From: Sandaracinaceae bacterium
GTDB lineage: Bacteria > Myxococcota_A > Polyangia > Polyangiales > Houyiibacteriaceae
Length of the DNA stretch: 64,000 nt
Reading direction: 5' to 3'
Assembly: GCA_020633075.1 (NCBI GenBank)
Contig: JACKEI010000002.1
Location: 1,116,001-1,180,000 of the forward strand
Below, one piece after another: positions 1 to 7,319 of the stretch; the stretch's first letter is position 1; each line of letters opens with the position of its first letter. Both the position numbers and the translations under genes were made by a program. The notes under the pieces were generated by a model. It was not told the DNA's origin and ran no database searches. It was given only the letters and a program-made list of their open reading frames with translations.

Positions 1-794
1 GCCTCTCGCCCGTACCCCACACCTGGCTCGCTACGCTCATGCTGATGGCGGTTGGCTTCGCCGGTTGCCGGTTGCCCGCCCCCGTGGACCATGGTGACCT
101 CTACCCAGAGCGCGACCAGGCCGAGTCCGGCGAGGCCGATGTCGAGCAGATCGCCGTGCGCGTCATCCTCATTTCCTACGAGGGCGCGGAGGGGGCCGAC
201 GAGGAGAACACCCGCACGCAGGCCCAGGCCGAGGCCCGCGCTGGCGTGGTCGCGGGTCTGGCGCACCAACCGGGCACCAGCTTCCGCGAGCTGGCGCAGC
301 AGTACTCGGACGTGCGTGATGACGCCCACCGGCTGCGCCGGGACTCCGACACCTTTCCGCCGGAGATCGTCTCGGCCTCCTTTGCGCTGCGCGTGGGGAG
401 CGTAAGCCCGGCCATCGAGACCGCGCGCGGCTACTACATCATCGCGCGTCAGCCAAACCCGCAGACGGGGCCCACCAGCATCGCGGCCCGCCACATCCTG
501 ATCAGCTTCGTCGGCGCCCGCGGGGCGACCGAGGAGACCACCCGGACGCGTGAGCAGGCCCTGCAGCTCGCCGCCGAGGTGGCCGAGCTGGTGCGCACGG
601 ACCCCAATGACTGGGACTCGCTGGCCAGCGAGTACAGCGATGACCCCGGCGGAAACGGCGGGGACCTCGGCTCCTTCGGGCGTGGACAGATGGTCCCTGC
701 CTTCGAGCGCGCGGCGTTCGCGTTACGCATCGGCGAGGTCAGCGACCCCGTGGAGTCCCCCTTCGGCTTCCACGTCATCGTCCGGTACGAGTGA
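1..794 (+). CDS. Parvulin-type peptidyl-prolyl isomerase lipoprotein, 5' end outside window
   Basis: Two tandem PpiC/parvulin domains follow a lipoprotein signal. The frame stays open to the left edge and contains no start codon before the ATG at 39. Starting there would leave only MLMAVGFAGC as signal, too short for a lipoprotein, whereas reading upstream gives a longer hydrophobic stretch. The true start is therefore probably outside the window. The lipobox (AGC) predicts an envelope-anchored protein. The second domain is canonical (RHILISF, YSDDPGGNGGDLG, PFGFHVI). The first is degenerate: the expected His of RHI is Val (RVILISY) and its middle loop lacks the glycine-rich segment. By family it would assist folding of exported proteins, with domain 1 perhaps a non-catalytic chaperone domain (inference). 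Its stop lies one base before the next start. Confidence 0.85.
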   Translation, partial: LSPVPHTWLATLMLMAVGFAGCRLPAPVDHGDLYPERDQAESGEADVEQIAVRVILISYEGAEGADEENTRTQAQAEARAGVVAGLAHQPGTSFRELAQQYSDVRDDAHRLRRDSDTFPPEIVSASFALRVGSVSPAIETARGYYIIARQPNPQTGPTSIAARHILISFVGARGATEETTRTREQALQLAAEVAELVRTDPNDWDSLASEYSDDPGGNGGDLGSFGRGQMVPAFERAAFALRIGEVSDPVESPFGFHVIVRYE

Positions 795-795
795 G

Positions 796-1242
796 ATGAG
801 CGCCATCCCCAACAAAGACCAAGTGCGCGTGTTGATCGACCGCGTGTTCGTCAACGGCGTGCCGCACAACGTCGCGCTCGGCATCGAGCTGGTGGACTTC
901 GAGCCCGAGTTCCTGGAGCTGCGGCTGCCCTACTCGGACAAGATCGTGGGCAACCCCGAGACGGGGGTCATCCACGGGGGCGCCGTGACCACGCTCATGG
1001 ACGCGGGCTGCGGGGGCGCGGTCATGATCCGCCTGGGCAAGCCCATGCGCGTGGCCACGCTGGACCTGCGCATCGACTACCTCCGCCCGGGCAAGCGCGG
1101 GGAGGACCTCATCTGCCGGGCCGAGTGCTACCGCGTCACCAAGAACGTCGCCTTCACCCGCGGCATCACGCACGACGGGGATCCCAGCGACCCGGTCGCG
1201 TCCTGCGCGGGCACCTTCATCATCTTCCGGGGGGACAAGTAG
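796..1242 (+). CDS. Hotdog-fold thioesterase, PaaI family
   Basis: A 148-residue single-domain hotdog protein. The PaaI/4HBT signature GVIHGGAVTTLMDAG lies near residue 55, with the following strand (MRVATLDLRIDYLRPG) typical of the family. Members hydrolyse acyl-CoA thioesters as homotetramers in the cytoplasm; the acyl substrate cannot be read from the sequence. The frame is open much further upstream, but the ATG at 796 directly follows the parvulin stop and gives a normal family N-terminus. It abuts another hotdog gene that starts on the next base after its stop, so the pair is surely co-transcribed and may form a hetero-oligomer or divide substrates (inference). Confidence 0.9.
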   Translation: MSAIPNKDQVRVLIDRVFVNGVPHNVALGIELVDFEPEFLELRLPYSDKIVGNPETGVIHGGAVTTLMDAGCGGAVMIRLGKPMRVATLDLRIDYLRPGKRGEDLICRAECYRVTKNVAFTRGITHDGDPSDPVASCAGTFIIFRGDK

Positions 1243-1686
1243 ATGAGCGACCTCTCCACCGCGCTGCACCACGCCCGCGACACCAACGACTTCACCAGCC
1301 TGCTGTCGCTGATCCCCTACGCGCGCTTCATGGGCTTCCAGGTGGGCATCGTGGACGACGACGTGCTCGTCACCATGCCCTACGCCGAGCACCTCATCGG
1401 CAACGGCTCCGTGGACGCGCTGCACGGAGGGACGCTCGGCGCCATGATGGAGTCCACCGCCATCTTCAAGCTGCTCTGGTCCGCCGAGACCGTGCGCGTG
1501 CCCAAGACCATCAACATCACGGTCGAGTTCCTGCAGAAGGCGGAGCGGGGCAAGGACACCTTCGCGCGCGCCGAGTTCATCCGGCACGGCCGCCGCGTGG
1601 CCAACGTGCGCACCTTCTGCTGGCAGGACGACCCCAGCAAGCTGGTCGCCGCCGCCAACGCCCACTTCCTGCTCACCCCGGAGTGA
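1243..1686 (+). CDS. Hotdog-fold thioesterase, PaaI family (second of pair)
   Basis: A 147-residue hotdog protein with the family helix DALHGGTLGAMMESTA, where Glu takes the place of the Asp seen in the neighbour, followed by the strand VPKTINITVEFLQKAERG. The ATG at 1243 immediately follows the stop of the preceding thioesterase with no intergenic base. Its last 14 bases overlap the 3' end of the convergent diguanylate cyclase gene. The two paralogues share the fold but are clearly divergent, so this is an old duplication rather than a recent one. Likely an acyl-CoA thioesterase; the substrate is unknown. Confidence 0.9.
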   Translation: MSDLSTALHHARDTNDFTSLLSLIPYARFMGFQVGIVDDDVLVTMPYAEHLIGNGSVDALHGGTLGAMMESTAIFKLLWSAETVRVPKTINITVEFLQKAERGKDTFARAEFIRHGRRVANVRTFCWQDDPSKLVAAANAHFLLTPE

Positions 1687-2512
1687 GCTCTTCGAACTGC
1701 GCCGTCACCACGCAGTTCTTGCCCTTCTCCTTGGCCCGGTACATCAGCCGGTCCGCGGCCTTGACGACTTCGTCGATGGAGGGCGCGGGGGCGCGCACCT
1801 CGAGGGCGCCGATGCTCGCGGTGATGGGCCAACCTCGCTTGCCCATCTCGGTCTCGAGCGCCACGCGCAGTCGCTCGAGGACCCTCTCCGCCGTGGGCAG
1901 GTCCGTCTCACGCAGCAACAGGACGAACTCGTCCCCGCCCCAGCGCCCGACCGCGTCGTGGTGCCGCGTGCTCGCACGCAGCAGGCGGGCCGCCTCGATG
2001 AGCGCGACGTCGCCCGCGTCGTGCCCGTGCTCGTCGTTCACCTGCTTGAAGTTGTCGAGGTCCACGAAGACGAAGACCGCCGCGTCACCGTCCAACCTCG
2101 AGAGGAACTCACGGGTCTGCTCCTGGAAGCCCCGCTTGTTGAGCACCGTGGTCAGGACGTCCTCGCGGCTGCTCCGGATCTCGTGAACCAGACGCCGCTT
2201 CAGGCCTATCGCCATCGCGCCGATGGAGCCGAACGCGACGGTCTGAGCGAGCGCGTTGACAGGCCAGATGTAGGCCTCGGAGTAGTGCATCCCGCTGGTG
2301 TACGCGGCCGTGACCCAAGCCACCGTGCTGCTCGCGATCACGACGCCCGTGACGGCCGTGCTGGCGTACCAGGCCGCCCACCCGATGGGCAGGAAGTACA
2401 ACGGGAACAGACGGATCTCGTTGCCCGTCCGGTGATCCAAGTACCCCACGAGGGTGACGCACGACAGGGCGAGCAGCGCATGCAGCCACGCACGGGGAGC
2501 ACCAGAAGCCAT
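1673..2512 (-). CDS. Membrane-anchored diguanylate cyclase (GGDEF)
   Basis: A 279-residue protein. The N-terminal 105 residues form about four hydrophobic helices, which probably act as a membrane sensor module. A full GGDEF domain follows (DLDNFKQVNDEHGHDAGD, then WGGDEF at residues 192-196). An RxxD motif (RHHD) sits exactly five residues before GGDEF, the position of the allosteric I-site, so the enzyme should both make c-di-GMP from GTP and be feedback-inhibited by it. The active site is intact. It is convergent with the thioesterase pair. The window also holds a PilZ-domain protein and an EAL protein, so all three classes of c-di-GMP machinery are present within 55 kb. Confidence 0.93.
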   Translation of the reverse strand: MASGAPRAWLHALLALSCVTLVGYLDHRTGNEIRLFPLYFLPIGWAAWYASTAVTGVVIASSTVAWVTAAYTSGMHYSEAYIWPVNALAQTVAFGSIGAMAIGLKRRLVHEIRSSREDVLTTVLNKRGFQEQTREFLSRLDGDAAVFVFVDLDNFKQVNDEHGHDAGDVALIEAARLLRASTRHHDAVGRWGGDEFVLLLRETDLPTAERVLERLRVALETEMGKRGWPITASIGALEVRAPAPSIDEVVKAADRLMYRAKEKGKNCVVTAQFEELTPG

Positions 2513-2586
2513 GGGGCGGAGTCTAGCTCATGGGCGGACCGACGTAGGTCAATTCACCTATATCGAAATTTCTGGCGTCCCGTCCG

Positions 2587-3747
2587 CTAGCCGAAGCGCA
2601 CCGAGTAGATGGGGGGCAGGTTGTGCGCGGCTGCGACGAAGCTGTCGCCACCGTCTTCGCTCACGTAGAGGTTGCCCGTGGTGCTGCCGAAGCACAGCAG
2701 AGGCCCCGAGTTGGCCAGCGCGTGGCGGTAGACCACGTCGTACGCGTGCTCCTGTGGCAGCCCCTGTCGCAAGGTCTCCCACGTCTCCCCGCCGTCGCGC
2801 GTGCGGGCCACGAAGAGCGCGCCGTCGATCGCCGTGCGTTGCGCGTCCGACTTACCGGGCACCAGCCACGCCGTACGCCCGTCGCGCTCGTCCACGGCCA
2901 CCGGGAAGCCAAAGTGCACGCCCTGCTCGGGCTTGCTCACCCGCTTCCACGTGGCGGCGCCGTCGCTGCTGTAGAACACGCCGGAGTGGTTCTGCTGCCA
3001 CACGTGGTCGGGCTGCGCGGGGCACAGCTCGACGAAGTGCGGGTCGTGGCCCCACTCTGCGGCCGGGTCCGGAAGGTAGTCGTTGAGCATGCCCCGGTTG
3101 CGCCCCACCCAGGTCTCGCCACCGTCACGCGTCTCCAGCACGCCCGCCGTGGAGATGGCCACCAAGACGCGCTTGGGGTCCTGCGCGTCGACGGCGATGG
3201 AGTGGATGCCCGGCGCAAACTCTCCCTCGGACGCCGGCGTGCCCCACCAGTGGGTGTCCCCCGTGCCGTCCGTGGTGAAGAGGTCGCCGCCGCGCGAGTG
3301 GTGGTTCCAGAGCGGCCGGTTGAGCTCGAAGCTCTCCCCACCGTCGGAGCTCACGAACAGACCGCCGGGGATGGTGCCGACGTAGATGCGCCCGTCGCCG
3401 CCGAACGCGATGACCCACAGCTTGAGCAGCGTCGACGCCTTGATGGGCCGCTGCTTGGGCGGCTCGGCGCCCTCGACTGGGAGCACGTCCGCGTAGTGCC
3501 GGGCGCCCTCCGGGTAGGTGATCTGCGGGGCGTCCTGCCAGGTGGCGCCGTCGTCCGTGGAGCGCGACAGCTTGGCGCCCCAGTGTCCGTGCCCCAGCAG
3601 CGCCCAGAGCGTGCCGGTGTTCGGGTCGCGCGCGACGAAGTTCACGCCCGAACCGGCGTGCCCCAGCAAGCGCGGGCTCCACGCCCCGTCGACCTTCTCT
3701 ACCGCGAACGTGCCCTTACGGGTCCCCACCAAGATGCGCTGCGCCAT
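2587..3747 (-). CDS. BNR/Asp-box beta-propeller protein (sialidase/sortilin-like)
   Basis: A 386-residue protein starting MAQRILVGTRKGTF. At least six Asp-box repeats (S/T-x-D-x-G-x-T/S-W/F) are spread along it, for example STDDGATW, SSDGGESF, TRDGGETW, SSDGAATW and SEDGGDSF, as expected of a six- to eight-bladed propeller. No signal peptide is visible, so it should be cytoplasmic, unlike true secreted sialidases. I chose the ATG at 3747 because the longer frame runs through the neighbouring moaD-like gene on the same strand; the true start lies two bases after that gene's stop. Automatic tools often call this type exo-alpha-sialidase, but nothing here shows glycosidase activity. Its tight pairing with a ubiquitin-like protein is the best functional clue. 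Confidence 0.85.
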   Translation of the reverse strand: MAQRILVGTRKGTFAVEKVDGAWSPRLLGHAGSGVNFVARDPNTGTLWALLGHGHWGAKLSRSTDDGATWQDAPQITYPEGARHYADVLPVEGAEPPKQRPIKASTLLKLWVIAFGGDGRIYVGTIPGGLFVSSDGGESFELNRPLWNHHSRGGDLFTTDGTGDTHWWGTPASEGEFAPGIHSIAVDAQDPKRVLVAISTAGVLETRDGGETWVGRNRGMLNDYLPDPAAEWGHDPHFVELCPAQPDHVWQQNHSGVFYSSDGAATWKRVSKPEQGVHFGFPVAVDERDGRTAWLVPGKSDAQRTAIDGALFVARTRDGGETWETLRQGLPQEHAYDVVYRHALANSGPLLCFGSTTGNLYVSEDGGDSFVAAAHNLPPIYSVRFG

Positions 3748-3749
3748 CG

Positions 3750-4028
3750 CTACCCTCCGCTCAGTGACTGCAAGACGAAGACGCGCGCGTCTTCCGACAC
3801 CGTGTCCGAGAGACCCCGGCGGTCGAGGATGCGCTCGTCGCCGATGAAGATGTTGACGTGCGTGCGGAGCACCCCGCGCTCGTCGCACAGATACAGCCCG
3901 AGGCCGGGGGCCTGCTCGTCCAGGGCCTTCACCACGTCCCTCACGGTCCCGGCTGGCACGACCAGCTCGCGCCCCTCGAGCTGAGGGAAGAAGGTGAAGA
4001 GGTGCTTGGTCAGCTGGACCGTGGCCAT
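3750..4028 (-). CDS. MoaD/ThiS-family ubiquitin-like sulfur carrier with C-terminal Gly-Gly
   Basis: A 92-residue beta-grasp protein ending in SLSGG. The C-terminal diglycine is the thiocarboxylated or adenylated tail in MoaD, ThiS and archaeal SAMPs. It contains the expected LVVPAGTVRDVVKAL helix region. Its stop is two bases from the start of the BNR propeller gene on the same strand, so the two are one operon. No E1-like (MoeB/ThiF) partner and no MoaE are next to it. The molybdopterin oxidoreductase is immediately upstream but divergent, so a MoaD role in cofactor synthesis is possible though not shown. A protein-modifier or carrier role with the propeller is the alternative. Confidence 0.85.
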   Translation of the reverse strand: MATVQLTKHLFTFFPQLEGRELVVPAGTVRDVVKALDEQAPGLGLYLCDERGVLRTHVNIFIGDERILDRRGLSDTVSEDARVFVLQSLSGG

Positions 4029-4201
4029 GGTGGTGCTCGGCGGAGCGCCGAGCGTGCCTGACGCGCTCGTCGGGCGTCAATCCGGTCCGAGCTGCCGGGG
4101 CGGGACGCGCAGAACCGCGTTCGGCGTCAGGAGTCGGGAGGGCTCCCTTGCGCAGGAGGCTGATACACTGCGGGACGCTCCGCCCCCACGAAAGGCTCCC
4201 C

Positions 4202-6361
4202 ATGCACACCGTCCCCACGTTCTGCCGCATCTGCGAGGCCTCCTGCGGGCTCTTGGCCGACGTCGAGGGGGAGCGCGTCGTCGCGCTGCGGCCGGACCCG
4301 GAGCACGTGTCCTCCAAGGGCTTCGTCTGTATCAAGGGGGTGCGCTACCTCGACGTTCACGACTCCCCCGACCGTGTGAAGACGCCACTGCGCCGCGTGC
4401 CCGGCACCAGCCGCTTCGAGCCCATCAGCTGGGAGACGGCGTTTCGCGAGATCGGCGCGCGCACCCGCGCCATCCGCGAGCGGCACGGCCAGCACGCGGT
4501 CGCGACCTTCCTCGGCAACCCCGCGGCGTTCAGCATCGCGCACGCCATGTTCGCCACGGCGTTCTCGAAGGGCCTCGGCACGCGCAACGTGTACGGGTCC
4601 TCCACTCAGGACTGCTCCAACAAGTTCGCCGTGGCCGAGCGCATGTATGGGTCCGCCATCCTGCAGCCGGTGCCGGACCTGGGGCGCACGCAGATGGTCA
4701 TCCTGATCGGCACCAACCCGGCCATCAGCCAGATGAGCTTCGTGCACGCGCCCAACGCGGTGGACACGCTGCTGGGGATCGAGGCCCGTGGCGGGCGCGT
4801 GGTGCACCTGAACCCGCGCCGCACGGAGACGGCCGAGCGCGTGGGCGAGCAGGTCTTCATCCGGCCGGACACGGACGTGTTCTTCTTGCTGTCGTTTCTG
4901 CAGGTGCTGTTCGCGGACCACGACCCGGGCGCCGTGCCGCACGCGCGCGGACAGGGCGCGCTGCGCGAGCTGGTGGCGGCGTTCCCGCCGGAGCGCACCG
5001 AGACGGTCACGCGGGTCGACGCCGCGCAGCTGCGCGAGCTGGTGCGCGCCTTCGTCGCCGCGCCGAGCGCCAGCGTCTACGCGTCCACCGGGCTCAACAT
5101 GGGGCAGAGCGGCTCGCTCGCCTTCTGGCTGGTCAACGCCATCAACGTGCTCAGCGGCAACCTCGACCGCGAAGGCGGCGCCATCGTCCCGCACGGCATG
5201 TTCCCGCTGGCGCCCATCGCTCACCGCGTGGGCTTCGGACGGGGTCACGCGCGCTCGCGCATCGGCGACTTCGAGGCGGTGCTGGACCAGCTGCCGGGCG
5301 CGATCCTGCCGGACGAGATCCTGACGCCGGGTCCGGAGCAGGTGCGCGCCCTCTTCGTGACGGCCGGCAACCCGGTGCTCAGCTGCGCCAACGAGGAGCG
5401 CATGCGCGCGGCCCTCGAGCAGCTGGAGCTGCTGGTGTGCGTGGACCTCTTCCGTAACGAGACGGGACAGCTGGCGCACTACGTCCTGCCCGGGCTCTCG
5501 TTCTTGGAGCGCAGTGACCTGCCCCTCGGCGCCCAGGGCTTCATGACGGAGCCGTACCTTCAGTACACGCCGGCGGTGGTGCAGCCCGACGGCGACCAGC
5601 GGCACGAGTGGTGGATCTTCCGCGAGCTGGCGCACGCCATCGGGGTCCCGCTCCTGGGCGTGCGAGTGAGCGACGCGTGGGGAGCCATGGACCGGCGGCT
5701 GCGGCGCCTGCCGCTCGTGGGTGAGCGCTTGGCGTTTCATCCGGACCAGCTCTACGCGGGCATGGTGGCCGCCACGGGGCAGACCACGCTCGGGGCGGTC
5801 AAGCGCCGGCCCCACGGTCGGCCGCTGCGTCGCAAGCCCCCCGGGGACTTCGTGCCGGGGCGGCTGCTCACGTCGGACAAGCGCATCGACCTCGCCCCGG
5901 CCGACCTGCTCGACGCGGCCGAGGGGCTCGAGGCCCTCTTCGAGCGCGAGCGGGCCACGCTGGGGGAGCTGCGCCTCATCACCAAGCGCGAGCGCAACTC
6001 GCACAACTCGTGGATGCACAACGTGGAGGGGCTGGTGCGCGGCAAGCGGGCGCGCAACTACCTGTACATGCGTGCGGACGACGCCGCCGCGGAAGGCCTG
6101 AGTGATGGCGCCCTCGCTCGCGTCGCGGCCAACGGGCGCGAGCTGCTGGTGCACGTGCGCATCACCGACGACCTGGCGCCCCGCGTGGTGGCGCTGCCGC
6201 ACGGCTGGGGGCACGAGCGCGCGGAGGGCCTGCGCGTGGCGAAGCGCACCAGCGGGGTGAACGCCAACTGGATCGCGGCCGACGGGCCCGACGCCGTGGA
6301 GCGCATCAGCGGTATGACGCGGCTGACGGGCTTCCCCGTGAGCGTGAGCCCGGCCCCATGA
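4202..6361 (+). CDS. Molybdopterin (bis-MGD) oxidoreductase with N-terminal [4Fe-4S]
   Basis: About 719 residues. The N-terminus MHTVPTFCRICEASCG gives a C-x2-C-x3-C motif completed by the Cys of SKGFVCIKG, a [4Fe-4S] site. The rest matches the DMSO reductase/formate dehydrogenase superfamily, with a molybdopterin core (EPISWETAFREIG, NPAISQMSF, GGRVVHLNPRRTE) and a C-terminal dinucleotide-binding domain (KRERNSHNSWMHN, GHERAEGLRVAKRTSGVNAN). The Cys in STQDCSNKF is a candidate Mo ligand. There is no Tat signal, so it is cytoplasmic, like assimilatory or formate-type members. I chose the ATG at 4202 over the one at 4148 because it starts at the family N-terminus and has GAAAGG upstream. The substrate is unknown. 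It overlaps the patatin gene by ATGA. Confidence 0.9.
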   Translation: MHTVPTFCRICEASCGLLADVEGERVVALRPDPEHVSSKGFVCIKGVRYLDVHDSPDRVKTPLRRVPGTSRFEPISWETAFREIGARTRAIRERHGQHAVATFLGNPAAFSIAHAMFATAFSKGLGTRNVYGSSTQDCSNKFAVAERMYGSAILQPVPDLGRTQMVILIGTNPAISQMSFVHAPNAVDTLLGIEARGGRVVHLNPRRTETAERVGEQVFIRPDTDVFFLLSFLQVLFADHDPGAVPHARGQGALRELVAAFPPERTETVTRVDAAQLRELVRAFVAAPSASVYASTGLNMGQSGSLAFWLVNAINVLSGNLDREGGAIVPHGMFPLAPIAHRVGFGRGHARSRIGDFEAVLDQLPGAILPDEILTPGPEQVRALFVTAGNPVLSCANEERMRAALEQLELLVCVDLFRNETGQLAHYVLPGLSFLERSDLPLGAQGFMTEPYLQYTPAVVQPDGDQRHEWWIFRELAHAIGVPLLGVRVSDAWGAMDRRLRRLPLVGERLAFHPDQLYAGMVAATGQTTLGAVKRRPHGRPLRRKPPGDFVPGRLLTSDKRIDLAPADLLDAAEGLEALFERERATLGELRLITKRERNSHNSWMHNVEGLVRGKRARNYLYMRADDAAAEGLSDGALARVAANGRELLVHVRITDDLAPRVVALPHGWGHERAEGLRVAKRTSGVNANWIAADGPDAVERISGMTRLTGFPVSVSPAP

Positions 6362-7227
6362 AGCGGGCCCTGGTCCTCAGCAGTGGGGGCTCGCGTGGGC
6401 AGTTCCACGTGGGCGCGGTGCGGCACCTCATGGGCGACCTGGGCCAGCACTACGACATCTTCGCGGGGGTGAGCGTGGGTGCGCTCATCGCGGGCTTCTT
6501 GGCGCAGTACCCGCAGGGCGAAGAGCAGGCCGCTGCGGAGGGGCTGACGGAGCTCTTCACCCCGCTGAGCAACAAGCACATCTACCGCCCGTGGCGTATG
6601 GGGCTCATGAGCGGCTTCTGGAAGTCCTCGCTGTACGACGCGACGCCCCTGCGCGAGCTGCTGCGCACGGCGGTGGACGTCGAGCGCGTGCGGGCCAACG
6701 GCAAGCAGCTGCTCTTTGGCGCGACCTCGCTCACCACGGGCGCCTACCGCCTCTTCTCTCAGGAGGACGAGCCCTTCCACGACCTGCTCTACGCATCGGC
6801 CGCGTTCCCCGTGGCCTTCGACCCCATTCACATCGGCGACGAGCTCTGGACCGACGGCGGCATCCGCGCCGTGACACCCCTCGGGGCGGCCATCCGCGCG
6901 GGCGCCGACGCGGTGGACATGCTGCTGCTCACGCCCACCAACCCCACCCCCCGCTTCGACCCCACCGCGTCCGCCATCGAGGTCGGGCTGCGCTGTCTGG
7001 ACATCATGCTGGACGAGATCGTGGACAACGACGCCAAGATGGCCGCCATGATGAACCGGCTGATCGCCGAGGGAGGCACCCTGCCCGGCAAGCGGCACGT
7101 GGACATCCGCATCATCCGGCCGGCCGAGGAGCTGCCGGTGGTCAGCCACGTCTTCGACCCCCAGCACGCTGCCAGTATCCAGGCCCTGGGCTACGAGACC
7201 GCCAAGGCCGCCCTGGGCAGCCGGTGA
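6358..7227 (+). CDS. Patatin-like phospholipase
   Basis: A 289-residue patatin domain. The oxyanion-hole loop SSGGSRGQFHVG is at residues 8-19, the nucleophile elbow GVSVG puts Ser39 at the active site, and the catalytic Asp is in TDGGIR (D166). The Ser-Asp dyad is intact, so lipid acyl hydrolase activity is expected. No signal peptide or membrane anchor is visible. The ATG at 6358 overlaps the TGA of the molybdopterin enzyme (ATGA), indicating translational coupling, though the functional link between a patatin and a redox enzyme is not obvious. Confidence 0.92.
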   Translation: MKRALVLSSGGSRGQFHVGAVRHLMGDLGQHYDIFAGVSVGALIAGFLAQYPQGEEQAAAEGLTELFTPLSNKHIYRPWRMGLMSGFWKSSLYDATPLRELLRTAVDVERVRANGKQLLFGATSLTTGAYRLFSQEDEPFHDLLYASAAFPVAFDPIHIGDELWTDGGIRAVTPLGAAIRAGADAVDMLLLTPTNPTPRFDPTASAIEVGLRCLDIMLDEIVDNDAKMAAMMNRLIAEGGTLPGKRHVDIRIIRPAEELPVVSHVFDPQHAASIQALGYETAKAALGSR

Positions 7228-7319
7228 GGGGGGAGGGCGCTCCGCGGCTGCGGGCGCAAGCCGCTTGACGTCCGGCGCCTTGCGGGTAGGGTGCCGCCTG
7301 TTTTCTTGGAGCATCGATC

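Noticed and set aside
4127..6214. Long antisense open frame (695 codons) over the molybdopterin gene
   Set aside because: It is antisense to a well-supported gene, and its composition (His/Arg/Gln-rich repeats) is what GC-biased third positions produce.
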